A DNA stretch of 64,000 bases. Source: Coriolopsis trogii (taxonomy: Eukaryota; Basidiomycota; Agaricomycetes; Polyporales; Polyporaceae). The DNA lies in contig JAHYIO010000001.1 in assembly GCA_020543525.1 (NCBI GenBank), positions 3,162,001-3,226,000 on the forward strand. Direction: 5' to 3'. The notes under the pieces were generated by a model. That model made no database searches and was not told the origin of the DNA. It saw only the letters and a program-made list of their open reading frames with translations. This document shows positions 19,941 through 33,372 of the stretch, piece after piece. Numbering within the stretch: position 1 is the stretch's first letter; each line of letters opens with the position of its first letter. The position numbers were made by a program, and so were the translations under genes.

Positions 19941-22623
19941 ATGGGCAAGTCGCAGAAGAAGCGCAGCATGCGTAGGCATAACCCCATGCGAGTGCCAGAC
20001 TCTCATTTGCCAAAAGGACTTGCATCAGCATCGGCCTCTTCCTCCAAGAATGAGGCCATACTACCGATCATCCAGAAAGTGAGCCCTACACATATTGCAC
20101 TGCTATCGGTCATTTTCAAATCGTACGTGTTCCAGATGGAGAGCATTGATCCAGCCGAACGCAAATGGGCCTGTGTAGCGGTCTCGAACCTCATCCAGAA
20201 CGATCCCTCTACGAGACGTCTATTGCAAGGCAAAAATATTGTCGGCGCGCTCATCACGCGCCTGTCCGACAGCGAGGAAGAAGTTGTCATTGAGGCCGCG
20301 GGCTCTCTAAGGTGTGTGATGTGGAGTATCCCAGGCGTCCAGCTGTAACGATCTTTTCCGTACCCAGGAACCTCTGTATCGACGGCGGCTTCGATATATG
20401 TGCAGAAATGTATAACAAGAATATTTTGACGCCATTAAAAGAATTTGTACCTAAGGTAAGGGCCATATTAGCGGTTGCATCTTCTTCTGGTATCGACCTT
20501 TGAATTGCCAGGTATCGAGCACATTGTCGCAGTATTTAGCGGCGCCCAAGAATGCGCCTGAGAATGCGCAGAAGCTCGTTTACGAATTTGCGGACAATGT
20601 CATAACAATACTGTGGTGTTTGTCGTAAGTCTGGAGCTATCTCTTCAATGTGGCGACGCGTTCCCACTAATGAAGACTAGAGAGACCTCGAACAAGGCCC
20701 TGAACGCGATCAACCAAATATCGCTTGTGCCATTCTTGATGTCCTTCCTTGCTTCCAGGGATAAGTTGCCTTTGACAACAGTAACATCTGCTGGTACGTA
20801 GGTTACCCAACATACCAAGTTCCCTCGATACTCAAAGTGTATCCATGGTAATAGCACAATGTCTATACGTTCTGACGGATGAGAACTTTCCCATCATCGA
20901 AGAAGTCCGATCCAATGCAGAATACACGGCATGCCTTCTTGAGATCGTGCGCTCAACAGACATGCCGGGGAAAACGAACGGCAAAGATAAAGAAGGCGAT
21001 GTTTCTGGTGCTAGTGCAGCTGCATTCCGGGTGTTATGTTGTGGTACGTTATTACGTCGCTCGTGCTGTGTCTGTCACCGAGAAGGCCTTCTAGGTATCC
21101 TTAGGAATATCACACCTATACCGCCCCCTTCCATCGCCGCAACCTTGGACCTTGACCGGGATGTTGTTCTGCCCACTCTCGAGCCGGTCTTGACGTCAAT
21201 AGACTTGCTGGAAGCATCACAAGCCGCCCAGCATGCCATCGACCACCAGGTAGGACCTCTGCCGCCGCTACGTTATGGTAACCCTAAGCTTCTCTGCTAT
21301 CTGTAGGAGACAATACCCCAGCTCGAAAATCTTTCTCTCAAGCACACTCCTAAATCCGACCACAAAACAGCGTCCGAGCTAGAGCTTGAACGACTGGAGA
21401 CCCAGCTGCGCACGGTCCAGCTCGCTCTGGAGATTCTCACAGGCATGTGTGCAACACTGCCCGACCCGGAGATTTTCAGCGGTGCGCCTGATGGAGAAAC
21501 GAACGCGCCAGACGACGATGGTGAAGGTGCGTCGCGACGCGTCCAGACCCCGCCCGTCCGATGCTTACGGACTCACGACTCCCTTCCGCAGAGGACAACG
21601 AAGACGACGAAGGCGTGGATGACGCCCAGGACATCGATATGGCAGTAGAGGATGCTTCGCCGAACGCACAAGCGCCGCAGCCGCCGGCTTTCTTCAACAC
21701 CCTTGTCGCTCCGTTGCTCAAGCTCGTGCAACCGACAGCACTTTCGTTCCCTCCCCTCGGTTCGCCGTCGCCACATCCCCCGACGACGTCAGCACTAAGC
21801 GCGATCCACATCGGTGCGCTCGAGTGCCTGAATAACATCTTCCTTTCCATGGCGACCTCTTTAGGTGGCCGACCTTCCGGCCTCGCGCCAGAGAGTGGCC
21901 GGACCGTCTTCGATGCCGTATGGAGTGCGCTCGGAGCTGTCGGCACAGACATATCTGGCGCTGGCCAGGAGAGGCGCAGAGAGATGTGGCACATCGGCGT
22001 GGGTGTGCTCTGGGGCGTGGGCAATATCTGGAAGGGCGGGCTCGTGCCGACCGAAGAGCAAGTACAAGTCCTCACGCAGTTCTGCAACGCCACAAGCGAC
22101 ATTAGCGTGAAGGTCAAAACGATCGGTACACTGGAGTGTCTGGCGCAGCATCCCGAGTCCGTGGATGCGAACCGGGTGAGTGGCGTTTCATGCGTTGCTA
22201 CGATCGCAATCTCGATCTCCGCCTCTTGTCTCTTCGCTAGCCCACCTTCCACCTTCTGCTAGTGTGTTTGGCATGACGGACTGACTAGCAATTTTCCCCA
22301 ACGCGCTACTCTGCGCGTTTCAGATCATCTCTTCGTTCCTGCTATCCCTTCTTCCGCCATCAGCGACTCCGCCGACGCCCACGGAGCCGCTATTACAGGC
22401 AGTGTCTGCGCTCATCGATATCTACTCGGACGAGACGCTCCCCTACGACGTAAATTTCAGGCAAGGGCGTTACCTCGACGCGCTCGTCCGCTCCGTAGAG
22501 GGCGTGCGCCGTGCTGTGCGTGGTATCGACCGTAAAAAGGAGCGTGAGCTTCGGGTGAGGGGGGAGGAGGTCCGCGACAACCTGGTGGCGTTTATCCAGT
22601 ATCGGAGAGGGCTTGGTTTCTGA
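19941..22623 (+). CDS. SYO1: Symportin-1 (SYO1), armadillo/HEAT importer of uL18-uL5
   Basis: Nine exons (19941-20311, 20368-20455, 20512-20624, 20681-20793, about 20855-21043, 21095-21249, 21307-21526, 21592-22175, 22324-22623) give about 710 residues. The start MGKSQKKRSMRRHNPMRVPD matches the Syo1/HEATR3 N-terminus, which carries the nuclear signal. ARM/HEAT helical repeats follow, with WACVAVSNLIQ and VIEAAGSLRNLCIDGG near the front. Syo1 carries ribosomal proteins L5 (uL18) and L11 (uL5) together into the nucleus for 5S RNP assembly. An acidic loop from about residue 417 (EDNEDDEGVDDAQDIDM) sits where the L11-binding loop of Syo1 is expected. Confidence 0.92.
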
Positions 22624-24253
22624 TTGCCAGTAGACTTTTTGACTCTTATCGGTGTTCAAACTACTTACCCAACGACGGCCATGCCTTTCTGAGATCGGGT
22701 CCGGCGATGCTGGAACGGCCACTGGTGTGCCTTGGTGTGCCCGAGGAGGCGCCTCGCGCTATTTCCTTAGACTGACGCCACATGCTAGCGCAGGATTACG
22801 GCCCCACTTGAAATCGTTCTCCGCTTAAAGCGCATTTATTTCAAGCAAAGGTGATCGATAATTGCATACTGAAATGCTATGTAGTAAGTGATTTCTCCAG
22901 AGATCTTTCGGACAGAGTTGAGTGTCAGCTGGCCACACCAACGTCTCCCTCGTGGCATCCCTTTGCTATCGCTTCCGTACGGAACGATCGCCGGAGATCG
23001 ATATACAAGGCACGCTCGGTGCTGCGCGTACGATGAAGCGCGGTGACGTCGAGAATATGTATAGGCACGAAAGCAAAGCGGCAGGAGAAGTCGAAGTCGC
23101 CCATGGACGCTGAGAAGGCCTGCCTCGATCAACACCAGAACCCCAGAACGCGCTTGGTTGCAGGATCCGGAAGACATCGTACCGCCTGCGACGGGCTGTA
23201 TTCTTACGCTGCGCGGGAGCTTCAGAGGGGCGTGTATGAGATGCCGTGCCTTGGCGAACGCGTGTGGTGTGTGGTGGTGGAGCGGGTGAGCATAATGAGA
23301 CGTGGCCCGTCGAGTCTGCACCGAGGTGGTGGCGTGAGTGAGTGCTGACTGTAAGGATGCGCCTCGAGGTGCCCTCGACCCGGAGACCACTCGCAATACG
23401 TGGTGGCACTAGGATGGACGTGTCGTAGGAACCACCACGAAGTGGACGGAATGCCGTGTAGTCCGCGATCGTGAGCTAGTTGTCCTACGTGTATTGATTG
23501 CTGTGAGAACCCGGACGAACCACCGTCGTGCTGTCTCACGAGTTCGGGACAGTCAGGTACTGGCATGTAGAACGCACCCCTTATGGGACGTGCATGACGA
23601 CTGCTAGAATGACACTGCTCCTGCCGCTGAAAACTTTGAACGTATGTCATGCGTAGCAGTTGAATTGCGCTGGTGGTTGCAGAGAACAGGAGTTTATTTG
23701 GCAGACAGCATCCACAACTTCTCCCAGTTTTTTGAGGTTCAAATTGTATAGCACTTGCGGCGGATATGCGGCCCTGTGAATTACGAGATGAAAAGACAAG
23801 TGTACGGCATATGGAAGGCGAGACTAGTAGCGAGAAGGCTGTCGCGGTCGAAGGTAGGAACTTGAAGACGCGTCCGAGTCCGAGAGTTACGGGTCCCTGT
23901 GTGCAAAGCCACCACCACAAGGAATGACGGTCACGTGGGGGAGGACGCGTCGCAGATTCCCACGGTTGGCTGTCGCGTCAATCTATGGTGGCCATGGCTC
24001 TCCGCGTTCACGACCTTTCTCCGAACGCTCATCTCTCCTCCTCTACCCCGCCCAGGACCCGGACTTCCGTTAAACAGAATATTTTACGGCATATCAAGGC
24101 TTTGAACCGGCCGTACTGCGTCAATAGCAGTCTACCTCACAAACCATAACCTCGTTGGCATAAGGAATCGCCATTGCTGGTAGGTCTGCATTGCATCACA
24201 GACGCTGTGAACAGTCTCCTTAGTCTGTCCAACTGGCAATCCTCAGAAGAGTT
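22624..24253. other. Intergenic 1.6 kb, no supported gene
   Basis: Open frames here, including a 232-residue minus-strand frame at 23222-23920, lack recognisable motifs and have odd composition. The last part should be the TPX2-like promoter. Confidence 0.4.
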
Positions 24254-27092
24254 ATGGCAGACCTCAGTCTACGCCACATCCCGGACCTCTCAGATGCTTC
24301 TGCCATCGCCGACCTCTCCGATACCTCTTTCCAGATCCCTCCCGCTGCCCACGATGCCGACGATCTCCTTCTTGCTGACAACACACTTGACTTCTTCAAC
24401 AATGCAAGTGACACACTTAGCACCCCCGCGCCGCCATCTAGGCCGCGCCCACAGTCCCCTTTGACCCTTGCAGAACTCACACCGCGTTCGAAGCCGCCAC
24501 CACGCGCAGCACCCGTGCGGTCGTCTCTCCGCCCCCATCCTGGGGTTGCAACTCCGCACAGGGCCACCGTAGCCACCGAGCTATCTACGGCCCTGTCTGA
24601 AGATCTATCGCCGTTCCGTAAGCAAGACCCCTCCTTCGAGCTCCCCGTGTCCCATACGCCTCGGGATGACCTATTGGCGGACGACTCCGGTGGCTTCCTT
24701 GGAGAGGAGGCAGATGATTCTATGGATCCTGGCTCACCCCAAGTTCATTCACCTATCACATTGTCTCACCTCTCGTCTGGCCTTTCTACAGCACGCAGTC
24801 CGAGCGTGGCGCCTGCCGGTTCACCTCTGAGAACCGTGGATGCCGACCCTGCCTCGGCTAGCGACTACGGCGCGGTGGCAGACGTGCCGCAGGTTAATGG
24901 GGATAGCGGTACTGCATGCCTTGTCTCCGATGCTGAAGTCCCAATCATGCCGAACATGTCGGAATTCGTTTCTCGGGGTACAGACAACGACACCACCGTG
25001 ATTTCCAAGAAGGGGAAAGCCAAGGCACTTCCGAAGACCAATCTCCTAGAGCGACAGAAGAAACTTCCTGGCGGTGACAGTGCGAAGCGAAAACGGGTAT
25101 ATACGTTTTCTTATCGTAATGCGTCTATAACACCGGTTCACCCATGTCTCTTATTGGCTGCCTAGATATCTTCTACGACGGGAGCTCTACGATCTGCCAA
25201 ACCCAAATCTTTGACTGTGGCCTTGGCACATACATTGTCGAATCCGAGTAAGAAGCCCCCTGTCCCAGCTCAACGTCGCCCCTTGCAAGGCACATCTACG
25301 AGAGGGCCTCCCAAGGGCTCGGATCGAGCCACGGCCAACAAGGCGGGTCCGTCAAAGCAACCGACTGACGGCGCGGATGCCAAACCTCTCCGGTGGGGCG
25401 GCGGACTCGCTGATACACTCATGTCGTACGGACAGAAATTAATGGCGACCACCTCGGGGTTAGTAGAACTCCAGTCCTTAAGATATAATTGACCAACGGC
25501 TGAACTTCATCACCTGTAGAACGGAACAGAGCGGGGAAGCTGCCCTTGAACCCACCCCTACAACCCCGGTCGTCACTGATACGATTCATACCTCTGGTAA
25601 CGGTCTTGATCGGCTCCTTTCCTCTGCGGATGACCAGACGGACAGCCGGCGTGACAAATGCGCCATCGACCCGGGTTACCTGACGCTCTCGCAACTATCC
25701 CCGCGGAAATGTGCTTCAGGTGCTCAAGACATTTCCAGCGCAGAGGATACCAGAGTGCCAGCATCTGTCGTCGATCACCGAGCTGAAGGAGAACTTTCGC
25801 CGCCGGAGCGTTCACCCTCGCCCATGCGACGTTCGAGTAAACGCGCGATATCACCTGCTGCCGACGCTCCGGCGCACGAGCGCAAGCGGAGCAAGACCAT
25901 ATCCGGAGGCTCGGCGCCTTCCTCCTCGAAAGAGGTGCAAGAAATCAAGACGCGCAAGCCTGCCTTGCAACCTTCGCGCTCAAAGAACGCGCTGGCGGGT
26001 GGAACGAGGCCTGGACCCCATTCCCGACGCGTTGTCTCTGCTGCCACAGCCGCCTCTGACGCAGGCCGTGTTATGAAGCACGACGGTATCCGAAAACCCG
26101 ACAGTTCCTCGCTTCGGTCAACATTGAGGGCTAGGTCCGGCAGTGGAGATAGTTCTGCGGCGGCGAAAGTTACCGACACAGCGATACGCAGGTCGACACG
26201 GAGCGGCGCTGTGACTTCACATGGAATTAGCAGATCAGGGCATTTCACGCGCTCTGAAAGGGAAAATACGCCCGTCGATCAGGACCGACAGACGGATGGC
26301 GAGGCGTCTGGGCGTTCGACATCGACATCCAATGACAGACCGGTACGTTCGCACTTCTGTCAGCTTCAGTGCATTTTGGATGGGGGGCGCGCTCGCACGG
26401 GTTGCACCCCAACTGAGTTGGTGATGGTGTCTCCGCGCCAACGAGCATCGAGGGTCCTTCTCGATGTTCACGACAGTTTACCTGCATGCGGTCATCTCTT
26501 CGACCGAACATCCTGACATGCGCTCATGGTGATTGAATCACCTCCCCTGCATCATTCATTCAAAATAGCTGCTCCGCGCTCACCAGAGTTCATTGCTAAT
26601 ACGCTCTGCTTCTAGTCTGCAAATTCACTTCCCGCGAAGCCGACCAAGCCATCCGGATTCAACTTTGCGACGTCAACGCGTATGGAAGCTCGCAGTCAGC
26701 AGGCGGACCTCCAGAAGTCAGCAGGGAGCAGTACGTCTCTCAAGCGCTCCCGGACACACGTCAACGTCCATCCGATCCCGGATTTCAAGGCCCTTCATGC
26801 TCTCCAGGAATCTGTCCTGGCCCAGAAGCGGGCGGAGATACAGCCCATTGTGCCGATGGAGTTTGGTCTCGCGACTGAGACGCGTGCGCATGAGCGGGAG
26901 AAGTTCGAGGAGGCCCGTCGGGCGCGCGAACGCGAGCTCGAGCGACAGGCCGAGGAACGCCGACGTCAGCGGGAGCTGGAAGAGGAGGCGGAGATCAGGG
27001 AGCTCAGGAAGCGTGCGGTCCCTAAGGCGAACGAGGTGCCCGAATGGTACGCGTACGCTCCCAAGAAGGCTAGGGCGGACTCCGGGAGTTGA
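24254..27092 (+). CDS. TPX2-family spindle/microtubule protein
   Basis: Four exons (24254-25096, 25166-25458, 25520-26342, 26616-27092) give 811 residues. The first 650 or so are Ser/Pro/Asp-rich and disordered, with basic patches such as KRSKTISGG. The C-terminal roughly 110 residues match the TPX2 C-terminal domain: a PIPDFKALHALQESVLAQK start, a PMEFGLATETRA core, a Glu/Arg-rich charged helix (REKFEEARRARERELERQAE), then LRKRAVPKANEVPEW. TPX2 proteins bind microtubules, help nucleate spindle microtubules and activate Aurora A in animals. Whether the Aurora-binding N-terminal motif exists here cannot be told by eye. No neighbour suggests a shared pathway. Confidence 0.8.
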
Positions 27093-30000
27093 AGGACGAG
27101 CGATGCATCAGGAGGCTATTCTTGGCCTCTTGTTATTTACGGTCAGGGAGAGGAGATGGGGAAAGTACCCTCTAGGGTATAGCCTCGGGCGGTCTGTAGG
27201 CGTGGGGCGACGTTCGGGTCGGACTGGAACTCGTCGGGGAGACGTGGGGCGGACACATCGTTACGCTGGTTTGTACGTTTATCTTGCAGCTTCGTCGTTA
27301 TTGAACAGCTTCTCAGCATCCGCTCTCGCCCTCTGACTGCGGCGATGATATGTACCGACGCGTCTGTCGGCTCAGAAGCTTCTGTACTCAATATACCACT
27401 ATCCAAGTTCGAACTCAGCAGCAGCTCCACCTGTCCTCACTAACGGGCGGATGACTACCAGCAGGTAATGCGTTCCTACGTGGGTATGCTAAGCTTGGCC
27501 GGGCGCAGCTGGCCGCTAGCACAATGTTGCTGACCTTTACTCGGTCCCAAGGTCATTCGATTCGCGAGAGGCTGACACACGCTGAGCAGCGGGTGAGCGC
27601 ATTCTCTAAGTCCTGACGCGCTTGTTGGCTGTCAAGCACCCCCGCGCTTGCGGCCCCAGGTGGGACGGGATCAAGTCTAAGACACGAGCTGTGTCGACCG
27701 TCCTTCCTTGGGCGCACGCACGCGCGATGCCATCATGCGCAGAAGACGGAAAAAAAAACCCTGAGCTCGACCCTGGACGCTGTGGATATCCATGGCCAGG
27801 CTTCTGAGTGTTGATAGCGTGCAGCGTCGTCTGCTTCTAGGTGCGCTCTGCGGAACGCGGCGAGCTTCGTGTGTGTAATATATGGCCAAGCACCGTGCAT
27901 GTCCACGTTAATGCCAATAGTGCTAACGCTCCGACAGGACCGGAGTGAACGGCTCGGTCACGGTACGGTCTAAACCCAACCCCTCCCCCTTCTCTGGCGC
28001 CCGGACACGGGCCACGTCGAACGGCGGACGGTCGAATGGTCTCGGTGCGATCGTTGTGGACGTCCCGTTTGGGGCTCTCAGGCTTGTCACACGCCTCCCG
28101 CCCTCGAGGCGGACGCGGGACGCGGCGCTACGGCCGAAATGCTGTGCATGCCATGCACTGTGCTGCCTCGCGGCCGACGCGTGCAGTGATGGTGCGCGTT
28201 AACGTTCCGTTCGTTGTTCCCCTGTCGAATGTTTCCACCCAGGAGTACCTTGACGTGTGCCACTCGGGTGCTGGTTAGTACTATGTGTGCGTGACATGCC
28301 AGGGACTGGCAGGTCAACGGCAACTCTGGTGTGTACGCGGGTGGCACAGGGCGCAGTGCACACTGTGCTATGTGGCTTTGGGAGCGGAACGCGCGCCCGT
28401 CACGGGTACGCGAGTGGCATGCTCATCAAGTTATGTTTCGTGCATCGTTTTCCCTGTGTCGTTCTGTTTTCTTGTTGTTGTTGCACACGCAGGGGCGCCG
28501 CCGCGGCGTTTCACATACTCGCAAGTGGAACGTGGGACGTTCACCGCCGCACACTTGTCAACGTTGTGATGGCAAGGCAAGGCCTTTCTCGAGTCCGAAT
28601 GCTCGTTTGTTTCTCTATTTTTTCTGTCTTTCACGGTTGCTTGGGGGTGCCACTCGGCTTCGCACAGCATCCAGCCCCCACACCCGTGCATCACACACAG
28701 CGTCACACACTCACCAACAAAGGGAACGAGGCGGGCAACGTGCGGGTAGAGCTGTTCCGGCCCATGGCATCGCTGGGCTCGAGCTCCTTCACGTATCACT
28801 CACAGATGATAATAGCCCCCGATCGCGTCCGGCGTCCCAGTATATGACCGGCGGCTCCAAGGGAACTGATACGTGGGGTGGGGCGCGTATGTACACATTG
28901 GGCCTCCATGAGTGCTACTCGAACCGACAAGAGCGTCTGGATCGTCGCGATCTATGGACGCATGGCCAACAGCCGGTGCCACCCCTGCCGGGTCCTGGCC
29001 GGAGACAACAGGACGGTGCGAAGGGGAAGGGGGGGGGGATATGTTGATAGTTTCGACTGACTGAACGAAGTGGCGTACATTACAGCGAGGAGGTACATCG
29101 TGTGTGCGCAGTCCGCAATATATCAGGCCCTCTCAGTGCAGAGCGCCGAGGTCCCAGTCAGTTCGCAGACGAATGTGGGTGGGCCAGCATCTCGCCGCCC
29201 TGGACTCGGACGTCGTTGGCTGACAGTTGTGGACGCATGTGCTCGTCCCCTGTTCGCATCCTCCGCCACCGCTCATCCGCCTGGTGATGATGATGATGAT
29301 GATGATGATGCAAGAAGGATATACAGAATACGTACAAGCACTGGCGCAACAGCGATGAGCACTCGTCGTGGGCGGTGAATGGCAAACGGTCGACTGTGAC
29401 GCAGCACCGAACCAGCCGTCGGTCGGACCAGCGGCTGCACCTCAGGCGACCGAGCCCGCTCAGCTGGCAAGACTGGAAGCGGACTAGGATCGCGGGGCTA
29501 ACTGCGAGGAGCAAAGCGTCCGCTCGCTTGCCCCACAGCCCGAGCCCAAGGCCGGCAGACTGGAAGGGGGAGGGGGGCGTCTGTCTGTCCGTACCTGCCG
29601 ACCCCGGGACTCGCGATATCGGCCTGGCGGCGGCGCTGGTTCCGCTGCAGCACAGTGACACTGGGGAGTGGAACTGAGCGCCGGGCGCTCCTTGGGACTT
29701 GGCTAGGACTAAACGGACGCAAATTGGTACCTCTCGGCGAGCCGTGAGCGTGGGCGCGGTGCTAGCCGGTTCGAGGAGGTCAAGCCCACGGCCCACGGGG
29801 GGTGGAGAGTGGATCAAGATTCGCAATGGCGTGTTGTTGTTTCCTGCCGCCGTTGCTGTGGCTGCGGGGCTGCCTGTCTATTACTGGTGTTGCTGTGTGT
29901 CGGTTGCTCTTGCGCGGGGAAAGGGCAGGACGGTAGAGGACGTTCGGTTGGCATGTTCTGTTGCGGGCCCTGTGATCCTGGGGCAACGGACTTGTCAATC

Positions 30001-32092
30001 GTCGCGCCCTGCGGAGATAGAGATGTGTACATGTACGTTCCGCAGGCACCGTCTTGCTTCCGGCGGGCTGGGAGAAGAGAGAAGGGCCCGGGAGAGGCGA
30101 GATCGGATCGCGCGAAGGGGCACGGCGAGCCCTGAGTGGGTGGAGGCCCCCTCTCGTTACTGGTGACGTGAGGCGGACGGTGGTGGTCCCTGAGCGTGAA
30201 TGGCACGTCGCGAGGGGGCTGGAATGTATGAGTGGTTATTTGTGGGAGCGTGTAACGGGGCTATGGCTGTCCGAGGGTGCAAAGTGCCAGCGTCGGACGA
30301 ACGTGGACGGTCGTGCCACGACCTGGAGGCGAGGGGGGACAGCTCCCTCTCTCGATGGTGCACCACGGTCTAGACTGGATGGGAGGATAGAAGGCAGGGG
30401 GGATGAGAACGGTAGCGCGCACTGTATGGAGACACCGGAGGGCCGTGCCGGGGGGCCTAAGGGGAAGGTCGCCCGTGGATACAAAGCTCGTAAGAGAAGT
30501 CGGCCACAGATGGACACGTGCGGGCGGTGGAGACGTCGCGTGAGCGGTTTGAAGGGCAAGGAAAGTACGCGGGTGGCACAGCTGCACGTCCGACAGCCTC
30601 GATCGACATCAGTGGGAGAACGCCCGGGTGCGAGAAGGACTTCGGTGGGCGAGAAGCTGGGCCGACGAGGAGCGCACTACGTACATGCATACGTCGACGG
30701 CGGCTTCGTGCGCGTTCGCCCACTTTCGCCGCGATGCTTGCCAGCAGGCCGTGGGCAATGTCGCCCGGCGCCATGTCACCGCGCTGGAACGTGTGCTGGA
30801 CCATATATGCGCGGGTGGTTCCTGGGAGATGCACTCGAAGCCACAGACGGCGCGGTCGCGTGTGCGCGCCAGGCCGCGGTGGAGGCCAGACGCGCCAGGT
30901 GCGGTCTGGCTCTCGTCGGGATAGAGACGAGGCAGGCAAGGCCGCCTCCGAGTGCAGACCTGGATGGAGGACGGCGTATACGGATAGAGTAAGGAGGAGT
31001 CAGCCACGAAGGACGTCGACGTCGCAGAGGGCGCACGCGTGTTCGGTACACTAACTCCGAGGAAATGGACATGGCCGTTTCCTGGGCCTCGTTGCTACCA
31101 CCCGCTTCTGCGCCGACGTCTCGCACGACACCGACCCCGGTCAACCACACGCCGAGGAATGCCCATGTCCAAACAGACGTCCGGCCCGCATCACATCGAC
31201 CGCCCCCTTCGAAAATCGCGATGCGATCGCCCGCAATGACAGTCTTCCCTGTCTGAGAGAGAGAGAGCAAAAAGAAAGAAGACAATCAAAGCTCACCTCC
31301 TCGCCATGGCCAAACCTCACTGCCATCGCCGCAACACGTTCCTCGCTGGCGGTTGCCCATATCGAGCACTCACTTTCGTCTCTTCACCCTCCGCCCTCCC
31401 CGCCTCACAACACTCGTGTCAGGGCGCAGGGCGCGCGACATGACACAATAGCGTCTTGGACGCCGTTGTCGCAGCACACCGCCATCCTCGTGCGCACTCG
31501 GCTAGTACTATCATTGATGTCCTCGAGGCTTCCTCTCGGACGACCCGGAGCGCAGCACAAAGCAAACGCGAGTGGCACGACCCAGCGTTATGACGAGCAC
31601 CCAAAGGCAGTGTGTGATAAGCGACGTCTCCGGTGGATAGATGCACGGCGGTGGACGAAGGTGCGCGCCAAAGGACAAGGACAATGAGCCATCCTCCGGC
31701 CAGACGGCCTGTGACGCACGACGAGTTCAATGACTCACAGCGCCGAGCGTGTGCTACGGCCGAGCAGCGATCGCGAGACGAGCTGTACAATCACGCCCGA
31801 CATCGACACGCTGCATGGGCGCTCATCTCGTGGCTTGGGTCTGTGGCCGTATGCCTTATCGGGACTAGCCCCCATCTCCGATCTCCTTTTCCTAACCTTT
31901 TTCGGGCGACGATGGCTTGAGATCTCCCATCTAACCCATTATTCACCTGTTTTCGTTCTTTGGTTATTTATGCATTTTTTGGCATGTATCCCCAATGCGG
32001 ATTGACACACCCTTCGACTGCCCATATTCGTCGGGGATTGAATTAACGCTCGTTGCTGCCGGACTATGCGGACGACCTACCACTCGGACGTG
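27093..32092. other. Gene-poor GC-rich region, part 1
   Basis: About 5 kb without a supported gene. Open frames are abundant because GC is high and stops are rare, but they have skewed composition (Arg/Gly/Pro/Cys) and no motifs. It holds a TGA/ATG trinucleotide run at 29285-29310, a G9 run near 29030, a GA run near 31255-31268 and an AT-richer island at 31920-31990 just upstream of the Cys-rich ORF promoter. Confidence 0.45.
29285..29310. repeat. (TGA)n trinucleotide microsatellite
   Basis: About eight to nine tandem copies of tga/atg. It lies in non-coding sequence. Confidence 0.9.
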
Positions 32093-32100
32093 CATAAAAG
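32093..32100 (+). promoter_or_regulatory. TATA box upstream of the Cys-rich ORF
   Basis: The motif cataaaag lies 176 bases upstream of the ATG at 32269. Long pyrimidine-rich tracts follow, then a CAC repeat. The spacing is close to that of the DPBB gene (182) and the aldo-keto reductase gene (170). Confidence 0.45.
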
Positions 32101-32268
32101 GTGGAGTCCTCCTCCGTCTCTCCTCACCATTCCGCTCCCCAAGCATCTCCCGCCTTAGCAACATCTCCTCCGCTCTTCCGTTGCCTCCAAACCTTTCTGC
32201 TACACCCCCATCCGAGCACTACCTCCGCTCCTCACCACTCACCACCACCACCACCACCACCCGTAACC

Positions 32269-32472
32269 ATGCACGCATCTGCGTCCGCCTCCGTCTGCGT
32301 CTCCCGCTGCGTCGCGTCCTCATCACAAGCATGCGCGTCGCTGCCATCCACCGGGGCCGTCCCCGTTGCCCGCGCCGTGGACTCCGCGCCCTGCCCAACA
32401 TCCGCGAGTTCCCCCCAGTGCTGCCACTGCGGTTGGCGCGGTGCCCACGCTCCTACTTGCCCGTTCAAGTAA
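32269..32472 (+). CDS. Small Cys-rich protein with zinc-knuckle-like end
   Basis: A 67-residue ORF with a good start context (cgtaaccATGc). The N-terminal half is Ala/Ser/Cys-rich. The C-terminus reads SPQCCHCGWRGAHAPTCPFK, which contains C-x2-C-x5-H-x3-C, a spacing one step away from the CCHC zinc knuckle (C-x2-C-x4-H-x4-C). Ten cysteines in 67 residues is unusual. The upstream TATA box and pyrimidine-rich leader look like a real promoter, in a region otherwise without genes. I do not recognise a named family. It could also be an upstream ORF in the leader of a longer transcript or the first exon of a spliced gene. Confidence 0.45.
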   Translation: MHASASASVCVSRCVASSSQACASLPSTGAVPVARAVDSAPCPTSASSPQCCHCGWRGAHAPTCPFK

Positions 32473-33372
32473 ACGCGCCTCGTCGCACCGTGTATCATAG
32501 CTGTCTCCCTCGCTCTATTATGTGAGTACCTCGCTTCACTCTCTCGCCCCTCTCTCCTTCCGCGCCTCGCCCGGCCACCGCCACTCCCTTCCGCGACTCT
32601 TCCCCCCTCCCGTCCCCCCTGCGCGCGCGCTCCGGAATGGGCAGCTGACGCGCACCCCTTCGCTGCAGCTGTCACTCTTATAATCGATCATGCTCTCGCC
32701 GTTCGATCCCGCAAGTTGTATCACCACCCACCGCATGCTGAGCTTCACGCCGCTCTATTCGTATTCGATCCGCGTATTCAAGCCCGCACTCCCCCCACCC
32801 ACCACCCCATCCCGCACCCACATTCACGACGCAGCGTTGTACGAGAAGTATTATAATTGGAGGAAGGAAGAGGATAGGAAGGAAAGCTGCTGTTCGTTTG
32901 TACATACCCCCGTCTCCCCACCCATCCACGCGCCGGTTCCCCCATCATCGCTCTGTATTCTGTTGTTGCCCACACACACACACCTCGACTCGACTCGTAA
33001 GCACATCCGCTCGACTTGCTCAGCACTGGTGTTTTAGCAGTAGCTCGTGCTGTGTAATCTCATCTGCTTTCCGCACAATCTGTGCACGATTTGTTCTCGG
33101 ATCGACCGGAGTGATCATCGAGCTGCGAGAGCCGCATGCGAGTGAGAGATTGTCTTGGATGCAGGAGTGCCGCGTCGGCTGCTGCTGGGCGAGGAAAAAA
33201 AAGTGAGGATGTTATCATCTCATCACGGGCAGGGCGAGCGCGAGGAGGGAGCGGGGGATAACGTTATCATGACGCAGCGGAAGGTCGTCTGTTTCCCCGC
33301 ATTCGTCTTCACCGGAACCTTCACGTCGCTCACACCGATCCTCGACTCTCTTCCTCGGCCCCATCACCTTGC

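Noticed and set aside
23222..23920. 232-residue open frame on the minus strand
   Set aside because: Composition is skewed (Ser/His/Arg/Pro), it has no motif, no promoter signal and no intron structure like its neighbours. Long chance frames are common in this GC-rich DNA.
30054..30992. 312-residue open frame on the plus strand in the desert
   Set aside because: Arg/Gly-rich throughout, with equally long frames on the opposite strand at the same place. No domain recognised.
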